Shown here piece after piece: positions 16,981 to 25,597 of a DNA stretch of 64,000 nt (within the stretch, counting starts at the first letter, position 1; every line of letters starts with the position of its first letter). Under the pieces are notes generated by a model that was given only the letters and a program-made list of their open reading frames with translations, did not search any database and was not told where the DNA came from. The stretch comes from Kribbibacterium absianum (lineage in GTDB: Bacteria; Actinomycetota; Coriobacteriia; Coriobacteriales; Atopobiaceae): the NCBI RefSeq assembly GCF_030067705.1, contig NZ_JASJEX010000001.1:62001-126000 (forward strand). The letters are read 5' to 3'. The translations under genes were made by a program, and so were the position numbers.

Positions 16981-17931
16981 ATGGCGAGAAAACCGTACCG
17001 AGTGCTCGAGGCGGACGACGTGCACGTGGAGGTCGCAGTGCGGCCGCCGCAGACGGCCGGGCGCCTGTTGGCCGAGATGGGGCTCTCGCGGCCGGGGCGC
17101 GCTGCAGTGTTCGCCGGCCGACGGCTGAGCCGCGAAGGGCGCCCGCTGGCCCATGGCGACCGTCTGGCGAGCGGGGACGTGGTGACGCTTGAGCTGGAGG
17201 CCGCGGACGCCCCGTTCCCGGACTGCGAGGCCGCGACCGTGCTGTGGGAGGACCCGCTCGGGCTCGCGCTCGTGGCCGAGAAGCCGCAAGGGCTGCTCGT
17301 GCACGGCGACGGCTCGGGCGCCGAGACGCTCACGGACCGCGTGCAGGCGCACCTGGCCGACGAGGGCCGCGTGCGCGTGGCGCAGGCGGTTCAGCGGCTC
17401 GACGTGGGGACGAGCGGGTGCGTGCTGTTCTCGCTGGCGCCGGAGTTCCAGCCGTTGTGGGACGAGGCGGTGGCCGGCGCCGATGTCGAGAAGCGCTACC
17501 TGGCCGTGCTGGCCGGGACGCTGCCCGGTGACGTGACCGTGACGGAGCCCATCGGCCGCGACCGGCACGATGCCCACCGCATGCGGGTGTCCGCGACGGG
17601 CAAGCCGGCGGAGACCCGCTTCGCGGTGGTCGAGACGCGCACGGTGCCGGGGATCGGCCCGGTGACACTTGTCGAGGCCCAGATTCTCAGCGGGCGCCGG
17701 CATCAGATCCGCGTGCACGCGGCGCATCTGGGCACGCCGGTAGTGGGGGACGAGTGGTACGACGGGTCGATGTGGGACGACGGGCTCCTGCTCCATGCCT
17801 GGCGCGAGACGTTCGCGCACCCGCTGACGGGCGAGCGCGTCACGGTGGAGTCGCCGGTTCCGCCGCGCATCGCCGCTCTGTTCCCGGACGCTTGCGTCAA
17901 AGCCAATTGTCCACGCTCCAGTCCGCGATAG
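16981..17931 (+). CDS. RluA-family pseudouridine synthase
   Basis: Converts uridine to pseudouridine in rRNA or tRNA. 316 residues from ATG 16981, which follows GAGGAGG. An S4-like N-terminal segment (GRLLAEMGLSRPGRAAV) is followed by the catalytic domain with Asp in QRLDVGTSG near residue 140 (the usual HRLD has Gln for His), LAVLAGTLPG, and SGRRHQIRVHAAHLG near 240. The last 13-14 residues (ACVKANCPRSSPR) and the stop codon are encoded by an R1 repeat, so the natural C-terminus has been replaced or extended. The family paralogue cannot be fixed. Confidence 0.85.
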   Translation: MARKPYRVLEADDVHVEVAVRPPQTAGRLLAEMGLSRPGRAAVFAGRRLSREGRPLAHGDRLASGDVVTLELEAADAPFPDCEAATVLWEDPLGLALVAEKPQGLLVHGDGSGAETLTDRVQAHLADEGRVRVAQAVQRLDVGTSGCVLFSLAPEFQPLWDEAVAGADVEKRYLAVLAGTLPGDVTVTEPIGRDRHDAHRMRVSATGKPAETRFAVVETRTVPGIGPVTLVEAQILSGRRHQIRVHAAHLGTPVVGDEWYDGSMWDDGLLLHAWRETFAHPLTGERVTVESPVPPRIAALFPDACVKANCPRSSPR

Positions 17932-18063
17932 CGTGGGCAAACGGCTCTCTTCCAAGCGTCCAACCGTGGACAAACGGCTCTGACCGAAGCGTCCAACCGT
18001 GGACAAACGGCTCTGACCGAAGCGTCCAACCGTGGACAAATGGCTCTCTCCGAAGCGTCCACG
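17885..18063. repeat. R1 repeat cluster: hairpin plus three tandem units
   Basis: One left-pointing unit (17885-17917), a 12-nt loop (17918-17929), then four right-pointing units. The AACCGTGGAC junctions at 17962, 17995 and 18028 are exactly 33 bp apart. This is the same architecture as at 3790, down to the 49-bp distance between the first two unit starts. The first copy lies inside the 3' end of the pseudouridine synthase gene. Confidence 0.92.
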
Positions 18064-18167
18064 GCGGGTTGGTGCCGGCTTGTCAGCGGCCGCTCGCCAT
18101 CGTGCATGTCTAATTGCGCCGGCGTCTGCGGGACCGGTCCCTTCTTCGGCGCTGTCGCGGTGTCCGC

Positions 18168-18173
18168 TAGACT
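18168..18173 (+). promoter_or_regulatory. Possible -10 box of the hydrogenase gene
   Basis: TAGACT lies 39 bases before the hydrogenase ATG, with a weak TTCGGC 17 bp upstream. It is downstream of the R1 array. Confidence 0.35.
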
Positions 18174-18212
18174 CTCCATGAACCAACGCGACCACGTCCT
18201 CAAGGAGCCCTC

Positions 18213-19868
18213 ATGCCCAACACCATGCGCGGCGTGTACACCAACCTCACCGAGATCCGCCGCAAGGTCTTCCGCGAGGTGGCCCGCGTGGCCTACACGC
18301 ACCAGGAGGACCTCGACACCAGCTGGGTTGAGGAGCTGCCGTACCAAATCATCCCGGGCGAGTCCGCCACGTACCGCGAGTCGATCTTCCTCGAGCGCGC
18401 CATCGTCGCCGCGCGCATCCGCCTCGCCATGGGCCTCAACCTGCTGCCGGTGGACCAGCCCAGCAGCGTGTCCGAGGGCATCCGGGAGGCCGAGCACCCC
18501 GAGCGCTACTACGAGCCGCCCCTGATCAACGTGATCAAGTTCGCCTGCCACGCGTGCCCCGAGGACTCCTACATCGTTACCGACCAGTGCCAGGGCTGCC
18601 TTGCGCACCCGTGCCGCGAGATCTGCCCCAAGGGCGCCATCACGTTCGTCAACCATCGGGCCCACATCGACCAGGACAAGTGCATCAAGTGCGGTCGCTG
18701 CAAGGACGTGTGCCCCTATACCGCGATCCTCCATCGCGCCCGTCCCTGCGCGGCGGCCTGTGGCATGCACTGCATCGGCTCGGACGAGTACGGCCACGCG
18801 GACATCGACTACAGCCGCTGCGTCTCCTGCGGCCAGTGCCTCGTGAACTGCCCCTTCGGCGCCATCGCCGACAAGAGCCAGATCTTCCAGGTGATCAAGG
18901 CCATCCAGAGCGGCGCCGAGGTCATCGCTGCCGTGGCTCCGGCGTTCGTCGGCCAGTACGGCGGCCGCGGCGACGTGGGCAAGCTGCGCGAGGCGTTCAC
19001 GATGCTCGGCTTCGCGGGCGTCGAGGAGGTCGCCATCGGCGCGGACCTGTGCACGGTGCAGGAGTCCGAGGACTTCCTGGAGGAGGTGCCCGACAAGCTC
19101 CCGTTCATGGCCACGTCCTGCTGCCCCGCCTGGGCCATGATGGCCAAGAAGGACTTCCCGGACCACGCGAAGTGCATCAGCATGGCCCTCACGCCGATGA
19201 CGCTCACGGCCCGCTACCTGCGGCAGCTGCACCCGGAGGCGAAGATCGTCTTCGTGGGGCCCTGCTCGGCCAAGAAGCTCGAGGCCATGCGCGAGTCCGT
19301 GCGCTCGGAGGTGGACTTCGTGCTCACCTTCGAGGAGGTCTACGCGATGATGGAGGCGCTCGAGATCGACTACACCAAGTTGCCGAAGCCCGCGGACAAC
19401 GACTTCTCGCGCGCGAGCGCCGACGGGCGCGGGTTCGCCGTGGCGGGCGGCGTCGCGAACGCCGTGGTCAACGCCATCCACAAGACGCACCCGGACCGTG
19501 AGGTGAACGTCGCGAGCGCCGAGGGGCTCGACAACTGCCGCGCGCTGCTCCGCGACGCGACCAAGGGAAAGTACCCCGGCTACCTGCTCGAGGGCATGGC
19601 GTGCCCCGGCGGTTGCGTTGCCGGCCCGGGCACGCTCAAGGGCATCAAGCAGAGCCAGGCGCAGGTCAAGGCCTACATGAAGCGCTCGCCGCTCAAGAAC
19701 GCCACGGAGGACGGCCTCTGTGCGATCATCCCCGAGCTGATGGCCATGGGCGACGACGAGCCGGGCCAGTCCGCGCAGGAGAGGATGCCGGCGCCGAAGC
19801 GCGCAGCGGCGCCGGAGGTGCTGACCGAGACGGACTCGATCGACGTCGTGGACGAGCCGGCCGAGTGA
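18213..19868 (+). CDS. [FeFe]-hydrogenase with two [4Fe-4S] clusters
   Basis: Predicted monomeric iron hydrogenase that disposes of ferredoxin electrons as H2, or senses redox state. 551 residues. A unique helical N-terminus (1-105) precedes Cys-rich ferredoxin-like domains (about 107-230; CQGCLAHPCREICPKG, CIKCGRCKDVCP, CVSCGQCLVNCP). The H-cluster domain has all cysteine signatures: TSCCPAW near residue 301, GPCSAKK near 350 (GPC instead of the usual MPC) and EGMACPGGC near 460. The three signatures and the extra N-terminus resemble the group B/fermentative clade more than CpI, an inference. AAGGAG precedes the ATG. No HydEFG maturases or partner subunits are nearby. Confidence 0.88.
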   Translation: MPNTMRGVYTNLTEIRRKVFREVARVAYTHQEDLDTSWVEELPYQIIPGESATYRESIFLERAIVAARIRLAMGLNLLPVDQPSSVSEGIREAEHPERYYEPPLINVIKFACHACPEDSYIVTDQCQGCLAHPCREICPKGAITFVNHRAHIDQDKCIKCGRCKDVCPYTAILHRARPCAAACGMHCIGSDEYGHADIDYSRCVSCGQCLVNCPFGAIADKSQIFQVIKAIQSGAEVIAAVAPAFVGQYGGRGDVGKLREAFTMLGFAGVEEVAIGADLCTVQESEDFLEEVPDKLPFMATSCCPAWAMMAKKDFPDHAKCISMALTPMTLTARYLRQLHPEAKIVFVGPCSAKKLEAMRESVRSEVDFVLTFEEVYAMMEALEIDYTKLPKPADNDFSRASADGRGFAVAGGVANAVVNAIHKTHPDREVNVASAEGLDNCRALLRDATKGKYPGYLLEGMACPGGCVAGPGTLKGIKQSQAQVKAYMKRSPLKNATEDGLCAIIPELMAMGDDEPGQSAQERMPAPKRAAAPEVLTETDSIDVVDEPAE

Positions 19869-19893
19869 CGGCGCACGGCGATGGAACTCCAAG

Positions 19894-19936
19894 ACCCGCT
19901 CCGGGCCACGCAGTGTTGCGGCCCGGAGCGGGTTCT
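19894..19936 (+). terminator. Terminator-like hairpin after the hydrogenase
   Basis: A 14-bp perfect stem (ACCCGCTCCGGGCC / GGCCCGGAGCGGGT) with a 12-nt loop, followed by TCT. It lies 25 bases after the stop. Confidence 0.7.
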
Positions 19937-20084
19937 GTCATGCACGGCCGAGAAAGGGCCGCTTATGCCGTAGTCGGCGGAGGCCTCGACGAGGGTTTGT
20001 CGTGTGCGCGTGTAGACCGTGATGGATTGCGGTCTTGAGAGGCTGCAGCCCATCACTCGAGAGTGCCGAGTGGCGTGCCGGCCA

Positions 20085-20249
20085 CTAGCCAAAGTGGATG
20101 GGGAAGAAACCGACGAGATTATCCTCTGCGTCGTAAACGGGGAGCTGCTTAGTGGTGGGGTTGTCGATGACTTCGAGAACCTCGTCATAGATGAAGAACG
20201 CTAGCAACGCTGCGGCCACGACGCGGTGCATTATCGTAAAGTGTTTCAT
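20085..20249 (-). CDS. Small membrane-anchored protein (54 aa)
   Basis: A 54-residue ORF starting MKHFTIMHRVVAAALLAFFI, with an N-terminal membrane helix (about 5-20), an acidic stretch (YDEVLEVIDNPTT) and a soluble tail ending FFPIHFG. Its ATG overlaps the TGA of the upstream 122-aa gene (ATGA), which argues for a real, translationally coupled gene. Unknown function. An opposing 61-residue frame on the plus strand is a shadow. Confidence 0.6.
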   Translation of the reverse strand: MKHFTIMHRVVAAALLAFFIYDEVLEVIDNPTTKQLPVYDAEDNLVGFFPIHFG

Positions 20250-20614
20250 GATTCGCTCCAATTCCAGCTGTGACGGTTCTGGATGACACCCACTTGGGTG
20301 TGGCCGTCGGATAGGAAAACCGGAATCTCCTCAAGGTCGCAGAACATGGCGTACTTGTAGAAGTAGCCGTCCTGACCGTCGATGTTTTGGCACCAGACCA
20401 GGTCGGGAATTGCTGCGTTGGCTTCCTCTGCGGACATTTGAACCCCCGCCAGCTCCTCGTTATTCAGGTGTCCGTAGGTCAGCCCCATTGCGTTGCGTGG
20501 ATACTGGGCGAGGGGGTCGTCGAGCCTCTGTGGAATGACGGCCCACGTGACGGCGACGGCGAGTGACGCGCTCGCGAACGCGGTTCCCAAAACCGCAAGT
20601 AAGGTCTTCTTCAT
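20246..20614 (-). CDS. Membrane-anchored extracytoplasmic protein (122 aa)
   Basis: Starts MKKTLLAVLGTAFASASLAV: a signal-anchor helix without lipobox cysteine, followed by about 95 extracytoplasmic residues containing two cysteines (DLVWCQNIDG and AMFCDLEE) that could form a disulfide. No family recognised. ATG 20614 is preferred over GTG 20620 because GGGAGG lies five bases upstream. With the 54-aa gene it forms a small operon divergent from the response regulator/histidine kinase pair, so it may be a sensor accessory or a regulated target. Base composition is lower in GC than its neighbours. Confidence 0.6.
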   Translation of the reverse strand: MKKTLLAVLGTAFASASLAVAVTWAVIPQRLDDPLAQYPRNAMGLTYGHLNNEELAGVQMSAEEANAAIPDLVWCQNIDGQDGYFYKYAMFCDLEEIPVFLSDGHTQVGVIQNRHSWNWSES

Positions 20615-20826
20615 AAGCACCTCCCTTCTTCACGACTGATGGTAAACTGAAGTCCAAGAATTAAACCGTTCAAGTTACGCACAATGCAGCCGCTGCTGGG
20701 AGCCCCATATTCCGTGCGAGTATTGGACGGTTTGCACGGGAGTCCATGGTTGGCCTTGGCATACTCTGAAAGCACGTGTCGGTCGAGCCGCATCGACCAA
20801 GGGCATTCTTGGCAGGGACGTAAACG

Positions 20827-21516
20827 ATGGCGTTGGCCTATTTCGCTGATGACGAGCTGTACACGCGCACCCTTTTGCAGCGGGTCCTCGTGCGCGCCGG
20901 TTACGATGTGCGAGGCTTTGCTTCGGGCGAGGCGCTGTTGTCTGCCATGACGGAATCGTCCTGTCAAATCGTGCTACTGGACGTCCTCATGCCGGGGCTG
21001 GACGGGTTGGCAACCCTTGAGCGCATTCGAGCGATATCGGACGTGCCGGTCATCCTGCTCACAGCTTGCAACGGCGACGACGCCTATTGTGAGGCGCTGG
21101 CGCAGGGCGCCGACGACTACGTGACCAAGCCCTTCAAACCGGCGCTGTTGCTGGCCAAGATGAGCGCTTTGCTGCGCCGGCCAGCCATGGACTCGCGGGG
21201 GTGCGGCGTTGACGCGCTCATTCTGGCCAATCTGTCCTATGACCCCAAGGTGCGTGAGCTGCGAGTCGACGGTCGCGTGGTGCCCCTTTCACCCCTAGAG
21301 CAGAATCTGATGGGCTTTTACGTGTCCCGCCCTTGGCAGGCCGTCTCCAAAGAGGAGCTGATGGCCAGCATTTGGGGCGCCCCGGGTATCCAGGACATGC
21401 GCGCTGTCGAAGAGGCCAACCGACGCCTGCGCCGGAAACTGGCTGCCGCTGGTTCTCGGGCTCTCAATGAGACGGTCTGGGGCTATGGGTACCGCTTCCG
21501 GGCTCAAGAGGGGTGA
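20827..21516 (+). CDS. OmpR/PhoB-family response regulator
   Basis: 229 residues. The receiver domain (1-118) has acidic residues Asp8/Asp9, phospho-acceptor Asp52 in LLDVLMPGLDG, Thr in VILLTA near 78 and Lys in VTKPF near 100. A winged-helix Trans_reg_C DNA-binding domain follows (130-228; ELMASIWG, RRLRRKL, VWGYGYRF). It is followed after three bases by its histidine kinase. Targets are unknown; the divergent small-protein operon is the obvious candidate. Confidence 0.9.
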   Translation: MALAYFADDELYTRTLLQRVLVRAGYDVRGFASGEALLSAMTESSCQIVLLDVLMPGLDGLATLERIRAISDVPVILLTACNGDDAYCEALAQGADDYVTKPFKPALLLAKMSALLRRPAMDSRGCGVDALILANLSYDPKVRELRVDGRVVPLSPLEQNLMGFYVSRPWQAVSKEELMASIWGAPGIQDMRAVEEANRRLRRKLAAAGSRALNETVWGYGYRFRAQEG

Positions 21517-21519
21517 GCC

Positions 21520-22713
21520 GTGTTGCGCAGCAAGCGTCCTTTTGGGCAGAGGTCAGTGTGTGCCGCGCTCTTGATGGCAGGCACCACCTTTGTGCTGCTT
21601 CTTGTGGCTCAAGCTCTGTCGGCCGTACAGGCCAGAGGTCTCATTAGTCGAGCCGACGAGGCTATCTCGGAGCACCTCCAGCTTGATGGCTCGCAGGCCG
21701 GTGTGGACGACCGTGTTGGGGAGCTCCTGGTACGTGCGGACCCCGTGGAGGCCCTGTGGGTCGCTCCCGCCTCTCTCTCGGTTGCAGAGCGGGCGCTGCT
21801 CGGTTTTTGCGAGCGAGAGGGAGCGCCTCCCGTGGATTCGGGAGCTACGGTGATTTCAGAGGGCGGCGTCTCTCTTCTCGTGAGAGCTGTGAACGAGGGG
21901 GCTCTGTGCCGGGACGTGCCCGGCGATGCGACGGTCCTGGTCTTCGTGGACGTGACGCTCCCCCTCACAGCGAACGAGGCAGCCCGCCACCAACTGCTCA
22001 CCGCCCTCTGCGTGGTCGGTCCCATGGCAGGGCTGGCCATCTGGCTGGGGGTACGGTCGGCATCGATAGCGCGTCAACGTTCTCGGGAGTTCTTCGCCAA
22101 CGCGGCGCACGAGCTGAGGACGCCCCTCGTGGCGATTCAAGGCTATGCGGCCGGACTGCAGACCGGCACGTTTTCTCAGGGCGAGGCGGTGGCTGTGATC
22201 TCTGAGGAGTCGGAGCGAATGGGTGCGTTGGTGGACAACATCTTGTCTCTTTCGAAGGTGGAGGCGCATGAGGTCGTCGTCAGGGTCGCGCCCTGTGATG
22301 CGTGCGGAGAGGCTGCCGACGCGCTTGATACGCTGCGACCGGAGGCGCAGCGGCGGAGCGTGGACCTCCGTCTGACCGCTCGCAGCCGGCTCGTTTTTGA
22401 GACCGACTGCGAATTGATGAGGTCGATGCTTCTGAACATCGTCAGCAACGCCGTAAGGCACGCCGTGGGAAGAATCGAGATGACGGTCGGCGAGGAAGAC
22501 GGCGGGGTTCTGTTCTGCGTTTGGAACGACGGGGAGCCCCCGTCCGATGAAGCCTTAGCACGAGCCTTCGACCGCTTCTACTCGAGTCGGGACGGTCACA
22601 CCGGCATTGGCATGGCGCTGGTCAAAGAGTATGCGGAACTGCTCGGAGGCACGGTGGATTTCCGACGCGAGCGGGGGCTGACGGCCTGTCGCCTATGGTT
22701 GCCGAAGCGCTGA
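21520..22713 (+). CDS. Sensor histidine kinase
   Basis: Membrane kinase partner of the preceding regulator. 397 residues: TM1 about 15-37, an extracytoplasmic sensor of about 120 residues (38-156) without a recognised domain, TM2 about 157-178, HisKA with phospho-His197 in FANAAHELRTP, then HATPase_c with N box NIVSNAVRHA and G box GHTGIGMALVKEY. No HAMP domain is evident: the catalytic helix follows TM2 almost directly. The start is GTG at 21520, three bases after the regulator stop. Confidence 0.9.
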   Translation: MLRSKRPFGQRSVCAALLMAGTTFVLLLVAQALSAVQARGLISRADEAISEHLQLDGSQAGVDDRVGELLVRADPVEALWVAPASLSVAERALLGFCEREGAPPVDSGATVISEGGVSLLVRAVNEGALCRDVPGDATVLVFVDVTLPLTANEAARHQLLTALCVVGPMAGLAIWLGVRSASIARQRSREFFANAAHELRTPLVAIQGYAAGLQTGTFSQGEAVAVISEESERMGALVDNILSLSKVEAHEVVVRVAPCDACGEAADALDTLRPEAQRRSVDLRLTARSRLVFETDCELMRSMLLNIVSNAVRHAVGRIEMTVGEEDGGVLFCVWNDGEPPSDEALARAFDRFYSSRDGHTGIGMALVKEYAELLGGTVDFRRERGLTACRLWLPKR

Positions 22714-22867
22714 TGGTCGCACCGAGCGTTTCTCAGCTATCCCTTGAATAGAAACCCGTGGATGTCCCGTCAAATCTCGACGGCGTCTCGGCGGCCCGTC
22801 CCTTCTCGGGTACCGACCCCTCAGCACATGCCAACCAACGGCGGACACCCGCCAGAGAGGGGTCACT

Positions 22868-24331
22868 ATGGCAGACGCAACGACCACCGCGCCCGAGCCC
22901 GAGACCTGGGATCAGGTCCCCGAGAAGGCCACCCGTGCCTACACGTGGCACGGCCCCGACGGCCAGACCATCGATTTCGAGGGCACCGCCGAGATGGTCG
23001 ACATCTATGACGACAAGGGCGAGCTGATGTGCCACCAGTTCTGCCTGTCCTACGTCTCGGACGACCAGGACAAGAGCGACCGCCCGGTCACGTTCCTCTG
23101 GAACGGCGGCCCCGGCGGCTCCAGCTCCATGGTCTGCATCGGCGGCCAGGGCCCCTTCCGCGTCCCGACCGAGGGCACCAAGCACCTCAAGAACACGTGC
23201 CCGGTGGAGGACAACCCCTACACGCTGCTGCAGGTGTCCGACCTCGTCTTCATCGACGCCCCCGGCACCGGCTACAGCCACGTGGCCAAGGGCTATGACC
23301 CCAAGAAGGTCTGGGGCGTCGACGGCGACGGCGACGCCATGAGCCGCACCGTCATCGCATGGCTCAACGAGCGCGACGCTTGGGACCGCCCGCACTACCT
23401 CTACGGCGAGTCCTATGGCACCACGCGCGCGGCCGTCGTCTATCGCCTGCTCGGCGAGCGCGGCGTGGGCGTCGACGGCGTGGTGGAGCAGTCCACGATC
23501 CTTGACTACGCCGTGATGCTGCCGGGCAACGACGACTACTACGCCGGCATGTTCCCGGTCATGGCCGCCACCGCCCAGACCTTTGGCATGGCCGGCCAGG
23601 GCGTGGACCCCGAGGCGTGGTTCGGTCAGGCCATGGACTTCGTCAACGACACCTACATCTCGGCCATCACCAAGGGCGCCAACCTGCCCGAGGAGGAGAT
23701 GCGCGCCGTGGCCGAGCAGATGAGCCACTTCATCGGCATGCCGGTGGACTGGATCCTTGCCCGCAAGCTCCGCATCGACCTCTACGAGTGGCGCGCGCAC
23801 AACCAGCAGGCCAAGGGCCTCACGAGCGGCCGCTACGACACCCGCTTCACCGAGCAGGCCTACCAGCCGATCCAGGGCGAGCTGGGCTTCTTCCAGGCGG
23901 AGGACCCGTCCTACGACGCGATCCAGGTGGTGTACAACGAGGTCTACCAGAAGCTCCTGCGCGAGATGGGCTTCAAGGGCTACCCCAACTACTACGGCCT
24001 CAACATCCAGGTGAACGAGGACTGGAACTGGAACCACGACATGCCCGGCATCGGCACCGCGCCCATGCCCAACGTGGCCTTCGACATCGCCACGGCCCTG
24101 CGCCGCAACCCGACGAGCAACATCATCTTCCTCGGCGGCCGCCACGACGGCGCCACGCCCTACTGGAACGTCATCCATGACATGGCCAAGATGTACCTGC
24201 CCGACGCCCTTGCCCAGCGCGTGCACTGGCACGAGTCGAGCAACGGCCACATGCTGTACGCCGACACCGCGGCCCTCGAGGACACCACCCCGGTGCTCAA
24301 GGCCTTCTACGACCTGCGCCACCAGGCCTAG
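22868..24331 (+). CDS. S10 family serine carboxypeptidase-like protein
   Basis: Alpha/beta-hydrolase peptidase of family S10. 487 residues. The oxyanion motif WNGGPGGSSS lies near residue 79 and the triad is Ser182 in YGESYGTTRA, Asp427 in GGRHDGATP and His461 in SSNGHML. There is no signal peptide, so unlike secreted yeast or plant carboxypeptidases it should be cytosolic; bacterial S10 proteins of this kind are common but little studied. ATG follows AGAGAGGGG. A strong terminator closes the gene. Confidence 0.9.
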   Translation: MADATTTAPEPETWDQVPEKATRAYTWHGPDGQTIDFEGTAEMVDIYDDKGELMCHQFCLSYVSDDQDKSDRPVTFLWNGGPGGSSSMVCIGGQGPFRVPTEGTKHLKNTCPVEDNPYTLLQVSDLVFIDAPGTGYSHVAKGYDPKKVWGVDGDGDAMSRTVIAWLNERDAWDRPHYLYGESYGTTRAAVVYRLLGERGVGVDGVVEQSTILDYAVMLPGNDDYYAGMFPVMAATAQTFGMAGQGVDPEAWFGQAMDFVNDTYISAITKGANLPEEEMRAVAEQMSHFIGMPVDWILARKLRIDLYEWRAHNQQAKGLTSGRYDTRFTEQAYQPIQGELGFFQAEDPSYDAIQVVYNEVYQKLLREMGFKGYPNYYGLNIQVNEDWNWNHDMPGIGTAPMPNVAFDIATALRRNPTSNIIFLGGRHDGATPYWNVIHDMAKMYLPDALAQRVHWHESSNGHMLYADTAALEDTTPVLKAFYDLRHQA

Positions 24332-24349
24332 CTGAGGCGTGACATAAAC

Positions 24350-24395
24350 TGAGAAATGAGCCAGTGCCCGGCGGGTTCTGGCTCATTTCTCATTT
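24350..24395 (+). terminator. Rho-independent terminator after the S10 peptidase
   Basis: A perfect 15-bp stem TGAGAAATGAGCCAG / CTGGCTCATTTCTCA (24350-24364, 24378-24392) with a 13-nt loop, followed by TTT. Confidence 0.85.
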
Positions 24396-24412
24396 GATAG
24401 AAGGGGACAGCC

Positions 24413-25036
24413 ATGGTTCTGCGGTGGGCGCTGGTGGTCGTCGTCTCGTACCTCTTGGGGTCGATCCTGATGGGCGACATCGTGGCCCGATTCGTGGTGC
24501 ATGCGGACGTGCGCCAGACGGGCACGGGCAATCCGGGAACGGCCAACATGACCTCGCAGTTCGGCATCGGCCCGGGCATCCTGACGCTCGCCGGGGACGT
24601 GCTCAAGACCTGTGCCGCCGTCTGGCTCGCCTGGCTGTGGCTGCCGGGCGTTGCCTTTCCCACCGTCGCCATGGTGGCGGGCACGGTGGCCACCGTCGGC
24701 CATATCTTCCCGGTCTGGGCCGGTTTCAAAGGCGGCAAGGGCGTCGCCTGCATGATCGCGACCATCGTGCTCGCGCGGCCGCTCGTGGCCCTCGTGGCAC
24801 TCGTCGTGGGGCTCGTGTTTCTGTTGGCGACGCGCTACCTCTGCATTGCCGGCGTCGCGATTCCGCTCGCGTTCCTCTGCGGCGTGCTCGTCACGGGATG
24901 CGAGACGGCGGTGTGGGTCTTCGCGCTCGTCCAGCTGGGTCTCGCCGTGTACGCGCACGGGCCGTTCCTGGCGCACATCAAGGACGGCACGGTCCCTCGG
25001 ACAGACCTCATCGGCAAGTTCACCAAGCGCCTGTAG
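24413..25036 (+). CDS. plsY: Acyl-phosphate glycerol-3-phosphate acyltransferase
   Basis: Integral membrane enzyme that acylates glycerol-3-phosphate from acyl phosphate, the first step of phospholipid synthesis. 207 residues, about six membrane helices. Loop motifs match PlsY: GTGNPGTANM near residue 37 (usually GSxNxGaTN) and GHIFPVWAGFKGGKGVA near 96. A third motif (AHIKDGTVPRTDL) near the C-terminus is also present. The start has AGAAGGGG upstream. It is followed 50 bases later by a GNAT gene. Confidence 0.88.
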   Translation: MVLRWALVVVVSYLLGSILMGDIVARFVVHADVRQTGTGNPGTANMTSQFGIGPGILTLAGDVLKTCAAVWLAWLWLPGVAFPTVAMVAGTVATVGHIFPVWAGFKGGKGVACMIATIVLARPLVALVALVVGLVFLLATRYLCIAGVAIPLAFLCGVLVTGCETAVWVFALVQLGLAVYAHGPFLAHIKDGTVPRTDLIGKFTKRL

Positions 25037-25086
25037 GCCCAGTGGGGGATACTGGAGCCTCCGTCCCCGCCGAGAAGGAGCCCCTC

Positions 25087-25557
25087 ATGGAAGTCCGCCC
25101 CGCCGTCGAATCGGACGTGCCCGCGCTGCTCGAGCTGCTCGACCAGGTCAACGCGCTCCATCACGAGGGCAGGCCGGACCTGTTCGCTCGGGGCGTCAAG
25201 TACCGCGCCTCCCAGCTCGCCGACCTGTTGGCGGACGGGTCGCGGCTGACCCTTGTGGCCGTGGACGACGAGGGCACGGTGCTCGGGCACGTGATGGCCG
25301 AGAAGCGCGAGGTGCCGGAGGGGGAGGGCTGTCTGGTGCCGCTCAGGACCCTGTACGTGGACGACCTCTGCGTGAGCGACGCGGCCCGTGGGCACGGTGC
25401 CGGCACGGCGCTGATGCGGGCCTGCGAGGACTGGGCGCGCGAGAACGGCTGCCACAACGTGACGCTCCACGCGTGGACACTCAACCCGGGCGCGATCGAG
25501 TTCTACGAGCGCCTGGGCTACCGCACGCGCTGCCTGGACATGGAAGTGGTTCTCTAG
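25087..25557 (+). CDS. GNAT family N-acetyltransferase
   Basis: 156-residue acetyl-CoA-dependent acetyltransferase. The core shows beta4 (LRTLYVDDLCVSDAARG), the pyrophosphate-binding DAARGHGAGTALM (Q/RxxGxG/A) near residue 98, and a C-terminal NPGAIEFYERLGYR. The substrate is unknown. The ATG follows AAGGAG. It is likely cotranscribed with plsY. Confidence 0.85.
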   Translation: MEVRPAVESDVPALLELLDQVNALHHEGRPDLFARGVKYRASQLADLLADGSRLTLVAVDDEGTVLGHVMAEKREVPEGEGCLVPLRTLYVDDLCVSDAARGHGAGTALMRACEDWARENGCHNVTLHAWTLNPGAIEFYERLGYRTRCLDMEVVL

Positions 25558-25562
25558 CCGAT

Positions 25563-25591
25563 GTGCATTTGGGGACAGTCCCTAAATGCAC
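25563..25591. repeat. R6 REP-like palindrome
   Basis: GTGCATTT (25563-25570), then GGGGACAGTCCC and AAATGCAC (25584-25591). The whole 29 bp is a palindrome apart from one wobble and the 3-nt centre. A related element lies at 31111. Cores of the GGGGACAGTCCC type are typical of REP elements. Confidence 0.8.
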
Positions 25592-25597
25592 ACGACC

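Noticed and set aside
17930-18113. Protein with 11-residue repeats encoded by the R1 array
   Set aside because: The 33-bp period is divisible by three, so any frame through it gives repeats; no start/RBS and the array is non-coding elsewhere.
17703-19892. 729-codon minus-strand frame opposite the hydrogenase
   Set aside because: Shadow; includes translated R1 repeats.
20019-20204. 61-aa plus-strand ORF
   Set aside because: Opposes the 54-aa minus-strand gene, which has a coupled ATGA start and a membrane helix.
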